Notes under the pieces: generated by a model
Database searches by the model: none
The model's input: only the letters and a program-made list of their open reading frames with translations
What the model was told of the DNA's origin: nothing
In this document: positions 1 to 7,019 of the stretch, one piece after another
Layout of the letters: each line of letters starts with the position of its first letter
Numbering within the stretch: the stretch's first letter is position 1
Assembly (NCBI GenBank): GCA_036524155.1
Contig: DATDCV010000463.1
Coordinates: forward strand, 1 to 13,414
Length of the DNA stretch: 13,414 bases
Origin: DATDCV01 sp036524155
GTDB taxonomy: Bacteria; Verrucomicrobiota; Verrucomicrobiia; Limisphaerales; UBA8199
Direction of reading: 5' to 3'
Position numbers and translations under genes: made by a program

Positions 1-48
1 CCAAACGCATGGTCCGCCAAAGTATCTCCGGCGGTCTAAAGTTCAAGA

Positions 49-74
49 CCGAAAGCAGCCGCCGAAAGCAGCCG
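49..74. repeat. 13-bp direct tandem duplication
   Basis: The 13-mer ccgaaagcagccg occurs twice in a row (49-61 and 62-74), with the first two bases of a third copy following. It lies just outside the left arm of the larger inverted-repeat element. It looks like a replication-slippage duplication in noncoding DNA; no function can be read from it. Confidence 0.85.
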
Positions 75-84
75 CCAGGTATCG

Positions 85-184
85 CCTCAGTCTTGGGTCG
101 GAGCGCCGATTTCTAATCGGCTTAAGCGAGCCGACGGCCCCCAGTAAGCCGAGTACAATTCGGCGCTCCGACCCAAGACTGAGG
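85..184. repeat. 100-bp palindromic element with perfect 25-bp inverted arms
   Basis: Bases 85-109 and 160-184 are perfect reverse complements over 25 bp, separated by 50 bp. The arms begin cctcagtcttggg on the left and end cccaagactgagg on the right. Smaller alternative hairpins overlap the inner ends of the arms: a 7-bp stem at 105-121 with loop tct, a 5-bp stem at 118-133, and a GCCGA/TCGGC stem at 148-164. The element can therefore fold as one long hairpin or as a row of short ones, as REP/BIME-like or MITE-like elements do. A possible 4-bp flanking repeat, GGTA, lies at 78-81 and 185-188, but the left copy is 3 bp away from the arm. There is no coding capacity. Mobile or repeat-family identity is inference; the inverted repeat itself is seen directly. 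Confidence 0.85.
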
Positions 185-213
185 GGTACGCCGCCCGGGC
201 GCCGCGGGCGCCG

Positions 214-240
214 GTCGGTTACAAAAAACTTTACACCGAC
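214..240. promoter_or_regulatory. 6-bp dyad upstream of the hopene cyclase gene (possible operator)
   Basis: GTCGGT (214-219) and ACCGAC (235-240) form a perfect inverted repeat around an AT-rich 15-bp spacer, ending 25 bp before the GTG start of the cyclase gene. The spacer contains TTTACA (230-235), a five-of-six match to a -35 box, but no convincing -10 box at normal spacing follows. The position fits a regulator site; the function is a guess. Confidence 0.3.
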
Positions 241-265
241 GCGTTCCCCTAGCACAGTATGCTCC

Positions 266-2278
266 GTGGAAGTCTCATCATTGCGCGAGAGCGAGTTAGT
301 GTGTCAAGCAGTCCCCACCGCTCTCCCACAGGCAGTTCTGGAAGCCGCCATCCGGCGGTCGCAGGACTATTTGTTGGGCCAGCAGAAGCCGGAGGGCTAT
401 TGGATTGGCGAGCTGATCGTCGATGTTACCCTGGTGGCGGATACTATCGCGTATCACCACTGGAACGACAAAGTGGACAAGGAATGGCAGCGGAAAGCTG
501 TCAACCATATTCTTTCGCGCCAATTGCCTGACGGCGGCTGGAACATTTATCACGGCGGCCCGCCTGAGGTTAATGCTACGATCAAGGCTTACCTCGGCCT
601 AAAGCTCGCCGGGGTCCCGGTCACCGATCCGCGAATGCTCCGCGCCCGCGAGGTGGCGCTGAATCTCGGTGGAGTGCCGCGCATGAACACGTTCTCCAAG
701 CTCTACCTCGCGTTGCTCGGCCTTTTTCCCTGGGATTATGTCCCTACGATCCCGTGTGAAGTCATCCTGATCGGCAAATGGTTCTACGTGAACTTCAACG
801 AAATGAGTTCCTGGAGCCGCTCCATGCTGGTCCCCCTGGCCATTATCAATCATTTCAAGCCAACGCGGCGGCCGAAGAACAACGTCAACCTGAACGAGTT
901 GTTTCCCGAGGGCATCCACGAACGCGACCTGGCGCTCGCACCGGACCCGGAGCGCCTCACCTGGCGCAACTTTTTCCTCTGGCTCGACCGCCTGCACAAG
1001 TTCGCGGAGTGGTTTGCGGAACACAACATTCACCCGTTCCGCAAACGCGCGCTCAAGAAAGCTGAACAATGGATGCTCGAACGGTTCGAGGGCACCGACG
1101 GACTGGCGGCGATCTTCCCGGCGATGCTCAACTCGCTCATCGCCCTGAAGGTCCTCGGATATCCCGACCACCACCCGGAAGTGGTGCGGGCCGAACGCAA
1201 ACTCAGACAACTGGAGCACGAAACCGAGCACACCGTGCGGATTGAGCCGTGCTTTTCGCCAGTGTGGGACACCGCCATCGTGGCCATTTGCCTTCACGAG
1301 TCAGGCCTGCCCGCTGAGCACCCCGCCCTGAAAATTGCCACCGACTGGCTGATCAACAAAGAAATCAGGTTCCGCGGCGACTGGGTCTACAAGAACCCAA
1401 CTAAGGTCGAGCCCAGCGGTTGGGTCTTCGAGTACGAAAACAAATGGAACCCCGATGTCGACGACACGGCGATGGTGCTGCTGGCGTTGCGCAAAGTCCC
1501 CACCGACAATCCGTCCAAACGGGATGAGTGTTTTCAACGCGGTTTGAAATGGATGCTCACGTTTCAATGTCGCGACGGGGGTTGGGCCGCGTTTGACAAA
1601 GACTGCACCAAGGGTGTCCTCGAGAAGGTGCCATTTGCGGACCACAACGCAATGCTCGACCCGGAATGCGCCGACATTACTGCACGCATCCTCGAGTTGT
1701 TGGGTTACGAGGGATACAGCCTGGCCCATCCGCAGGTCCAGAAAGCGCTTCGGTACATTCGCGACTGCCAGGAGGTGGATGGCTCCTGGTACGGTCGCTG
1801 GGGGGTCAATTACATCTACGGCACCTGGCAGGTGCTGCGGGGTTTGCGCGCCCTGAATCTGAAGATGGACGAGCCGTGGCTGCTAAAAGCGCGCGATTGG
1901 CTCGAGAGTGTGCAACATGAAGACGGCGGCTGGGGCGAGCGCTGCAACACGTACGATGACCCGGTGTTCAAAGGCCAGGGCCTTAGCACGGCTTCGCAGA
2001 CCGCTTGGGCGGTGATGGGGTTGCTCGCCTTCGACGACCTTCACCGGAACAGCATCCAACGCGGCATCGACTTCCTCGTGAGCACTCAGAACCCGGACGG
2101 GTCGTGGACTGAGGACGAAACCACGGGCACCGGCTTTCCGAAAGTGTTTTACCTCAAGTACGACATGTACCGAAACAGTTGGCCGCTCCTGGCGCTGGCA
2201 ACCTACAAAAACCTCCTCGACAGGACGCGGACTCGCGGGAACGGCCAGATCGACGGCAAAGAGCTCCGGAGTGCTTGA
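266..2278 (+). CDS. shc: squalene-hopene cyclase
   Basis: Class II triterpene cyclase that folds squalene into pentacyclic hopene, the first committed step of hopanoid synthesis, acting at the inner face of the membrane. The 670-residue product has the usual family length. The catalytic acid motif DVDDTA starts at residue 397, the SPVWDT segment is at 331-336, and QW-type repeats (Q-x-DG-x-W) occur near residues 86, 434, 521, 569 and 617, stabilising the two alpha-barrel domains. No truncation or frameshift is seen. The start is the first in-frame initiator, a GTG with no Shine-Dalgarno; a second GTG at 299 would remove 11 non-conserved residues and is equally possible, since family similarity begins only near residue 22. 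No other hopanoid or squalene genes are adjacent. The gene converges on the dehydrogenase fusion with a 46-bp gap. Confidence 0.96.
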   Translation: MEVSSLRESELVCQAVPTALPQAVLEAAIRRSQDYLLGQQKPEGYWIGELIVDVTLVADTIAYHHWNDKVDKEWQRKAVNHILSRQLPDGGWNIYHGGPPEVNATIKAYLGLKLAGVPVTDPRMLRAREVALNLGGVPRMNTFSKLYLALLGLFPWDYVPTIPCEVILIGKWFYVNFNEMSSWSRSMLVPLAIINHFKPTRRPKNNVNLNELFPEGIHERDLALAPDPERLTWRNFFLWLDRLHKFAEWFAEHNIHPFRKRALKKAEQWMLERFEGTDGLAAIFPAMLNSLIALKVLGYPDHHPEVVRAERKLRQLEHETEHTVRIEPCFSPVWDTAIVAICLHESGLPAEHPALKIATDWLINKEIRFRGDWVYKNPTKVEPSGWVFEYENKWNPDVDDTAMVLLALRKVPTDNPSKRDECFQRGLKWMLTFQCRDGGWAAFDKDCTKGVLEKVPFADHNAMLDPECADITARILELLGYEGYSLAHPQVQKALRYIRDCQEVDGSWYGRWGVNYIYGTWQVLRGLRALNLKMDEPWLLKARDWLESVQHEDGGWGERCNTYDDPVFKGQGLSTASQTAWAVMGLLAFDDLHRNSIQRGIDFLVSTQNPDGSWTEDETTGTGFPKVFYLKYDMYRNSWPLLALATYKNLLDRTRTRGNGQIDGKELRSA

Positions 2279-2324
2279 ACAGAGCGGTCCCCGAGCCGGT
2301 TCCGAGTCCCGCACCCTCCCTCTC

Positions 2325-4022
2325 TCAGCCCCGCCGACGCCGAAAAGCAGGGAACTGGAGAAATGGACCGTCGATGCAGGTAAGAAGCCCACTCGGGCAT
2401 GCACATTTTCCACAGATCCCCACGCCGCAACTGGTGATGTACTCAATCGAGCCCCAGATTTCTTGAGGATCCGCGTGCGGGAGCAGCAGTTCGAAACAGG
2501 CTTCCACCATCGCTTCCGGGCCACAGAGCACATAGACCGGCTTCTCCACGGCCGGGGGCGAAGCGAGCCATTCTGAGAGCAGCCCGGTTACGAACCCTGG
2601 GTGCCCCGCTGAGCCGTCGTTGGTGCTGGCCTGCACAGGTCCCAACGCCGAGAACTCAGACAGGCCGAAAAGGTCGCCCGCCGACCGGCCACCCAGCAGG
2701 AACCGCAGCCGATTCCTCTCACGCAGCAATTTGCCGATCTCGAGCAACGAGGCGATCCCGGTGCCGCCGCCGACGAGCACAACAGTACGGCCTTCCAGTC
2801 TGGGAAACGGCTGCCCGTAGGGACCGCGGAGCAGCACTTCGCTCCCCGCCGATAACTTCGATAGATATTCGGTAAAGCGCCCAACGACCTTAACCACGAT
2901 GCTCCGTTCCTCAGCCGAGAACACGGCGAACGGCTTCTCGCCAACGCCGGGGATGCATAGGAAGAAATACCTGCCCGCCAGCTCGCCGGTCAGGCCTTTG
3001 ATCGGCAGTTCGTTCAGTAGTAACTTGAATAGTCCGGGATAGTATTCCTCTCGCCCGGCAATGCGGGCGGGTGAGTAGCCCATCGTGACTTGGGGAAGTC
3101 CCACGGGCCTGGATTGACGCGTGGTGGTTGACCTTAACGCCTTGTCCATCGAGGCAAAATAGCTCCGCATTTTCCTCGAGTTCATCCCGGTGAGAGCACT
3201 TCCAACGCCCAACAAATCCGCTCCGGCAGACTGAAATTGGCGGACATCGCCGGCGGTGGAAATCCCGCCCATGCCTATGAGCACCGGCCCAGGCCCAAGC
3301 GCGTCGCGGACACGCTTGACGGCACGCAGCCCCAGCGGCCGGATACCGGTCCCGGACAAACCGCCGACCCGGTTGCTCAACAGGGGCGTGTCGCGATAGC
3401 TGACGGTTGCCGGCCCGATAGTATTCGTCACAGTCACTCCGGCCGCGCCGGCATTCACCGCCGCTTTCGCGGTCTGGCCAACATCCCCTACGACGGCCGA
3501 AAGCTTCACGATCACGGGTAGCCGCGTGGCCCTGGCCACTTCCGCCGTAATCTCCGCAACCAAATCCTTATTCTGACCGATCTCAACGCCATAACCCTCG
3601 GCGTGAGGGCAGGACATGTTGAGTTCAAAGCCGTCCGCGACTTCGCGCAACGCCAATGCCGTGTCGACAAACTGCTTTGCGTTCCCTCCGAATATCGACA
3701 CGAGCAGGAATTTGTCCGCCGGAACCCGGATTCGCTTAAGCTCGCGGCAAAACTGCTCCGCCCCCGGGTTTGCCAGGCCAACCGCGTTAATGTAACTGTC
3801 GACGGCATACCGGGCATAGATCGGCTCTACATAACCAGCACGCGGTGAAAGGCTAATGCTCTTGGTGGTGACGACCCCAACGGACGGCACATGTTCAAAA
3901 CACCACTCGATCGTGCTGGCGCGAGTGCATCGTATCCCCGAAGGAATAAGAAACCGCCCACGGACAGATTTGGTGCCGAATCTGAAAGGGTGCTGCCAGA
4001 ACTCTGAGGATTCCGGATTCAT
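2325..4022 (-). CDS. pyrD: fused dihydroorotate dehydrogenase-like (PyrD) and electron-transfer (PyrK-like) protein
   Basis: Single 565-residue chain that joins two proteins usually encoded separately. Residues 1-300 are a class 1 dihydroorotate dehydrogenase-like FMN barrel: TTKS near 52, NAVGLANPG near 79, NMSCPH at 135-140 with the catalytic-type Cys138, NRVGGLSG near 217, and the phosphate-binding GMGGIS near 250. Residues 325-530 resemble the PyrK ferredoxin-reductase fold, with the nucleotide-binding VLVGGGTGIASL at 415-426. Cysteines 532, 537, 540 and 549 are the likely 2Fe-2S ligands. The expected reaction is NAD-linked oxidation of dihydroorotate to orotate in pyrimidine synthesis. 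However, the usual SCPN is SCPH, which is also typical of dihydropyrimidine dehydrogenase PreA, so the substrate is not certain. No other pyr genes are near. It starts at ATG with no clear ribosome binding site and ends in an Arg-rich tail. Confidence 0.85.
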   Translation of the reverse strand: MNPESSEFWQHPFRFGTKSVRGRFLIPSGIRCTRASTIEWCFEHVPSVGVVTTKSISLSPRAGYVEPIYARYAVDSYINAVGLANPGAEQFCRELKRIRVPADKFLLVSIFGGNAKQFVDTALALREVADGFELNMSCPHAEGYGVEIGQNKDLVAEITAEVARATRLPVIVKLSAVVGDVGQTAKAAVNAGAAGVTVTNTIGPATVSYRDTPLLSNRVGGLSGTGIRPLGLRAVKRVRDALGPGPVLIGMGGISTAGDVRQFQSAGADLLGVGSALTGMNSRKMRSYFASMDKALRSTTTRQSRPVGLPQVTMGYSPARIAGREEYYPGLFKLLLNELPIKGLTGELAGRYFFLCIPGVGEKPFAVFSAEERSIVVKVVGRFTEYLSKLSAGSEVLLRGPYGQPFPRLEGRTVVLVGGGTGIASLLEIGKLLRERNRLRFLLGGRSAGDLFGLSEFSALGPVQASTNDGSAGHPGFVTGLLSEWLASPPAVEKPVYVLCGPEAMVEACFELLLPHADPQEIWGSIEYITSCGVGICGKCACPSGLLTCIDGPFLQFPAFRRRRG

Positions 4023-4069
4023 GCTGAATAGTCTTGCATCAGATCAATTCCTGCGACACAGCGACCGGG

Positions 4070-4098
4070 AGTATCCGGGTTGAGAGGAAAAGTGTCAA
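4070..4098 (-). promoter_or_regulatory. candidate sigma70-type promoter for the PyrD-PyrK fusion gene
   Basis: On the minus strand a perfect TTGACA (4098 to 4093) is followed after 17 bp by GATACT (4075 to 4070), which matches four of six -10 bases. The predicted transcript would start about 40 bases before the ATG at 4022. The -35 box lies inside the left arm of the dyad at 4092-4125. Confidence 0.45.
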
Positions 4099-4125
4099 TG
4101 TGGCCAAGATAAAAAGGATTGACAC
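4092..4125. promoter_or_regulatory. spaced 8-bp inverted repeat between divergent genes
   Basis: GTGTCAAT (4092-4099) and ATTGACAC (4118-4125) are perfect reverse complements separated by 18 bp. Each arm contains a TTGACA hexamer pointing outward into one of the two divergent genes, so the dyad may be a pair of facing -35 elements, a regulator site, or both. The rightward TTGACA has no good -10 box. Confidence 0.45.
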
Positions 4126-4150
4126 CGATGAACTTAATGCAATTTCGTTG

Positions 4151-4179
4151 TTGACCATTGCGCCGTCGGGAGTTATACA
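4151..4179 (+). promoter_or_regulatory. candidate sigma70-type promoter for the HU-family gene
   Basis: TTGACC (4151-4156), a 17-bp spacer and TATACA (4174-4179) match five and four of six consensus bases. Transcription would begin near 4186, giving a leader of about 31 bases to the ATG at 4217. This supports that ATG over the upstream in-frame one at 4034. Confidence 0.5.
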
Positions 4180-4216
4180 AAACTCGTTGACGGACGTAAG
4201 CCTAACCCCATTACAT

Positions 4217-4573
4217 ATGACACTGACAAAACGTGACTTAGTGATTCGTATCAGTGAGGAGACAGGACTGATCCAGCAACAGGTCCTCGAAATAGTTCAG
4301 AAGACGCTCGACTATATTGCTGAAGCGCTGGCCAAAGGCGATAAAGTCGAACTGCGCAATTTCGGGGTATTCGAGGTGAAGGTGCGCAAGGCGCGGATTG
4401 GGCGAAACCCGAACGCTCCTGCGACGGACGTCCCGATTCCTGAACGATCAGTGGTGAAATTCAAACCCGGCAAAGAAATGCGGGGGGAAGTCCTGAAGAT
4501 TCCCCCGACAAGGGCCACGCCACAACGGAACCCCGCGGCCCCCGGCCAGGCCAATCCCCAGGCGACGAGTTAA
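4217..4573 (+). CDS. HU/IHF-family histone-like DNA-binding protein
   Basis: Small dimeric nucleoid protein that bends and compacts DNA. The 118-residue product begins MTLTKRDLV, a classic HU N-terminus, followed by the helical dimer body (residues 3-42), the LRNFGVFEV strand (47-54), the arm signature GRNPNAPAT (62-70) and the closing VVKFKPGK (79-86). It is longer than a usual HU (about 90-100 residues) because of a Pro/Ala/Gln-rich tail from about residue 96, probably disordered. The reading frame is open back to an ATG at 4034, but those extra 61 residues have no HU similarity, and a good candidate promoter lies within them, so the internal ATG is chosen. No strong Shine-Dalgarno is visible. 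The gene diverges from the PyrD-PyrK fusion and ends at a clear intrinsic terminator. HU and IHF subunits cannot be told apart here. Confidence 0.93.
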   Translation: MTLTKRDLVIRISEETGLIQQQVLEIVQKTLDYIAEALAKGDKVELRNFGVFEVKVRKARIGRNPNAPATDVPIPERSVVKFKPGKEMRGEVLKIPPTRATPQRNPAAPGQANPQATS

Positions 4574-4595
4574 GCTCGTGCCCTCGGTATTTCAC

Positions 4596-4637
4596 GGGTG
4601 CCTGCCCTGACACGGGTCAGGCGCCCTTTTTGCTTTT
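4596..4637 (+). terminator. rho-independent terminator of the HU-family gene
   Basis: GGGTGCCTGCCC (4596-4607) pairs with GGGTCAGGCGCCC (4614-4626): about 12 pairs with one G-U pair and one bulged A, around a 6-base loop. It is followed by TTTTT (4627-4631) and, after GC, TTTT. It sits 23 bp after the stop codon and separates the gene from hisS. Confidence 0.85.
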
Positions 4638-4675
4638 GATCTCCCCCGTACCTTCCTACCTTCCGCACCGTATTT

Positions 4676-5953
4676 ATGGAACGCTTGCCCGGGTTTCGTG
4701 ATTTCTATCCTGAGCCTCTGCCTCATGCGGATCTGTGGAGCGCGGATGCGCGGCAGTATCTCTTCGAGAAATGGCGGAGCATCGCCCGCCGCTATGGCTT
4801 CCGGGAATATGACGGCCCTCCGTTGGAACCTCTCGAGTTGTTTACCACAAAAAGCGGCGATGAAATCGTCGGCCAACTCTATAATTTCAGGGACAAAGGC
4901 GAGCGCGAAGTAGCCCTCCGCCCGGAGATGACCCCCACGTTGGCCCGGATGGCCGCCGCTCACGAACGGAACTACAAAAAGCCCGTTAAATGGTTCGCGA
5001 TCCCGCAGTTATTCCGCTACGAGCGCCAGCAGAAAGGCCGGCTCCGTGAACACTTCCAGCTCAACGCTGACATTATCGGCGAGAGTGACTCGGGGGCCGA
5101 TGCCGAGCTCATCGCGCTGCTGATCGATTCACTGCGCTCGCTCGGACTCACCGCCAACGACCTGGTGATCCGGCTGAGCAGTCGGAATGCCTGGCACGAC
5201 TTCTTCATCCGGCACAACGGGAATCCGGCTGCGGAGTACGCCTTCTATCAGGCGGTCGACAAGTTGGACCGGGAGGAGCCGAGCGTGAGCGAAAAGAAGC
5301 TCGGAGAGTTCGGCCTCTCGCTGGCCCAAGTCAAAGCGACGATCGACGGAGCGCAGCCGACGGCAGAACTGCAACGGATTCTCGACAACCTGGCGGCGCG
5401 TGGTTTGGAACAATACGTCAGGGTTGATTATAGCGTGATCCGCGGTCTGGCATATTACACCGGGATTGTGTTCGAGGCCTTTGATCGCACGGGCGATCAA
5501 CCGCGCGCGATCGCCGGCGGCGGCCGCTATGACAACTTGATCAAACTCATCAGCGGCGGAAAAGTCGACCTGCCGGCTCTGGGCTTCGGCATGGGAGATG
5601 TCGTGTTGCTTGAACTGTTGAAGAGCCGGCAACTGCTACCCCGATTCGAGGGGGGGGTTGACGCGTTCTGCATCATTGAGGATGAGGCGCTCCGCCTCCC
5701 TTCCCTCAGGGCGATCGAGGAATTACGTTGGGCCGGTTTCGCGGTCGAGTATCCTCTCACGCCCGCCAGGCCCGATAAGCAGTTCAAACGCGCGCAGGAG
5801 ATGAAAAGCCCTTGGACGTTCCGCCTGCAGAACAATGAGTGCGGAGAAGTCGTCGCCAGAATCCGTAATCTCAAAACCCGCGTGGAGACGGTGGCCGGAC
5901 CTGACAAAATGGTCGAGGCGATCTCTGCAGAAATGCGCCGAAGCGCGACCTAG
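4676..5953 (+). CDS. hisS: histidyl-tRNA synthetase
   Basis: Class II synthetase that charges tRNA-His with histidine in the cytoplasm. The 425-residue protein has the complete catalytic domain: motif 2 with FRYERQQKGR at 113-122 and REHFQL following, the HisA signature RGLAYYTG at 256-263, GGGRYDNL at 281-288, and motif 3 ALGFGMGD at 301-308. Residues from about 328 form the C-terminal anticodon-binding domain, somewhat divergent. The presence of both the motif 2 arginine and the HisA signature argues for a true synthetase and against the regulatory paralogue HisZ. The ATG has no Shine-Dalgarno. A run of eight G at 5650-5657 is read in frame. The gene follows the HU terminator by about 40 bp and converges with the PAS protein gene, 13 bp away. 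Confidence 0.96.
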   Translation: MERLPGFRDFYPEPLPHADLWSADARQYLFEKWRSIARRYGFREYDGPPLEPLELFTTKSGDEIVGQLYNFRDKGEREVALRPEMTPTLARMAAAHERNYKKPVKWFAIPQLFRYERQQKGRLREHFQLNADIIGESDSGADAELIALLIDSLRSLGLTANDLVIRLSSRNAWHDFFIRHNGNPAAEYAFYQAVDKLDREEPSVSEKKLGEFGLSLAQVKATIDGAQPTAELQRILDNLAARGLEQYVRVDYSVIRGLAYYTGIVFEAFDRTGDQPRAIAGGGRYDNLIKLISGGKVDLPALGFGMGDVVLLELLKSRQLLPRFEGGVDAFCIIEDEALRLPSLRAIEELRWAGFAVEYPLTPARPDKQFKRAQEMKSPWTFRLQNNECGEVVARIRNLKTRVETVAGPDKMVEAISAEMRRSAT

Positions 5954-5966
5954 CCAAGGTGGCTGC

Positions 5967-6392
5967 TCAGTCGTTAAGGCCTTCCAAAATCAGCAGCACA
6001 AATTGTTGCTGGTCGTACTGGACGGGCTGCGTGGTGACACGTAACGAGACTTTGCTGGTCTTGCCCTGCGTCAGCAATTCCATGGCCGCGACTCGCCGGG
6101 TGACGGCCCGGCCGCGAAAAGCGGAGCCAACTGCCTTCCGCACCACGCAGTCGCTGCAAACTGAAGAATGTCCACAACCGTGAGGGGTCTCCTGTGCGTG
6201 CAGGCAATTGAGCACTTCACCACCTCGTTTGCGCAAGACCGCTTTCTTTTCCTGGCCGAGAAAGCCCGCCGCCGCCGTGTTGTATTCCAGAATGCTCACA
6301 TCATGGTCTACCACGAACACCGGCATGGGCATGGCGTTGAACAGTACGCGATGAAATCCCTGGTCGAGAAACTGAACCGCTACTGTATGCAT
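5967..6392 (-). CDS. stand-alone PAS-domain protein with a four-cysteine insert
   Basis: A 141-residue protein that is almost entirely one PAS fold: a hydrophobic N-terminal strand and helix, MPVFVVDHDVSILEYN at 23-38 (typical first PAS strands), and a C-terminal strand pair ending FVLLILEGLND. Between them lies a Cys/His-rich insert with Cys63, His65, Cys73, His75, Cys79 and Cys82 (spacing C-x9-C-x5-C-x2-C) followed by the basic VVRKAV. This suggests a metal, iron-sulfur or disulfide-based sensor; I recall similar inserts in PAS domains of sensor kinases, but that is memory, not a search. There is no kinase, DNA-binding, GGDEF or membrane segment, so it would have to act through a partner encoded elsewhere. 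It converges on hisS, and its leader is the 162-bp gap downstream of rplS. Confidence 0.8.
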   Translation of the reverse strand: MHTVAVQFLDQGFHRVLFNAMPMPVFVVDHDVSILEYNTAAAGFLGQEKKAVLRKRGGEVLNCLHAQETPHGCGHSSVCSDCVVRKAVGSAFRGRAVTRRVAAMELLTQGKTSKVSLRVTTQPVQYDQQQFVLLILEGLND

Positions 6393-6554
6393 GGCCGCAG
6401 GATAAAGGATCTACTGGCGCGGCGACAGCGAAAAAATGTGACTTCCCCACGCAGAGATTGCGACCGGCTGAAACCGGTTTCGCCCGAGGCCAGCCTTCCG
6501 CACCTCGGACGCCGCCCCCTTTAGCCGAAAGGCAATTCGCAGCCCCGTCCGGCT

Positions 6555-6959
6555 TCAGCCGGGCGTTGTCGCCGGGTTCTCTGAAGCCGCAGCCGCACCG
6601 CCAGTTCGAGTCTCCTTTTCCTTAACCAAGGTGGCACCCTTGCCGAGGCGTTTGCGCAGGTAGGTCAGCTTGGCGCGACGGGCGCGTCCCTTGCGTTCGA
6701 CCTCCACCCTTTCCACGCGGGGCGAATGAACCGGAAAAACGCGCTCCACGCCTTCGCCGTAGCTAATCCGGCGGACGGTGAACATCTCATTTAGCCCGTG
6801 CCCCCGCCGACCAATAACGACCCCGGAGAAAACCTGGATGCGCTCCTTGTCGCCTTCGACTACTTTTGTATGCACGCGCACAGTATCGCCGACTCCGAAC
6901 TCAGCAGCCTCTTTCCGATACTGCTCCGATTCAATTTTATCAAGTAATGCCTGGTTCAT
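6555..6959 (-). CDS. rplS: 50S ribosomal protein L19
   Basis: Large-subunit protein at the interface with the small subunit. The family core is intact: FGVGDTVRVHTKVVEGDKERIQVFSG near 21-46, VIGRRG, FTVRRISYGEGVERVFPVHSP, and the basic RRAKLTYLRKRLGKGA. The 134-residue length exceeds the usual 115-120 through an Ala/Thr-rich tail (GGAAAASENPATTPG). It is the last gene of the rpsP-khpA-trmD-rplS cluster, 60 bp after the trmD stop. A 6-bp hairpin (CCGGCT/AGCCGG, 6549-6562) overlaps the stop codon but lacks a U-run, so I do not call it a terminator. The start is the only ATG that gives the family N-terminus. Confidence 0.96.
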   Translation of the reverse strand: MNQALLDKIESEQYRKEAAEFGVGDTVRVHTKVVEGDKERIQVFSGVVIGRRGHGLNEMFTVRRISYGEGVERVFPVHSPRVERVEVERKGRARRAKLTYLRKRLGKGATLVKEKETRTGGAAAASENPATTPG

Positions 6960-6964
6960 AAATT

Positions 6965-6990
6965 CTCAATCCGCTGGAGGATTCGTTGAG
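6965..6990 (-). promoter_or_regulatory. possible hairpin in the rplS leader covering the ribosome-binding region
   Basis: In the trmD-rplS spacer CTCAATCC (6965-6972) can pair with GGA (6979-6981) and TTGAG (6986-6990), an 8-bp stem with a 4-base bulge and a 6-base loop. On the mRNA the GGATTGAG arm sits just upstream of the rplS ATG. A run of nine C (7004-7012, G in the transcript) lies further upstream. Regulation is speculative. Confidence 0.25.
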
Positions 6991-7019
6991 CCGCCGGTTA
7001 GGACCCCCCCCCGACTCCA

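Noticed and set aside
43..255. 70-residue minus-strand reading frame across the palindromic element
   Set aside because: It is Arg-rich, spans a perfect inverted repeat and shows no family pattern; it is open by GC-rich chance.
599..1297. 232-residue minus-strand reading frame opposite the hopene cyclase gene
   Set aside because: It is antisense to a clearly real, motif-complete gene and has no recognisable domain.
4034..4216. N-terminal extension of the HU-family protein from the upstream ATG
   Set aside because: The 61 extra residues are unlike HU, and a candidate promoter and dyad lie within them; the ATG at 4217 gives the canonical N-terminus.
5650..5657. G8 run in hisS as a frameshift or phase-variation site
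   Set aside because: The frame is intact through the run and the protein is complete; phase variation of a synthetase is implausible.
6549..6562. Hairpin overlapping the rplS stop as a terminator
   Set aside because: Short stem with a 2-base loop and no T-run on the minus strand.
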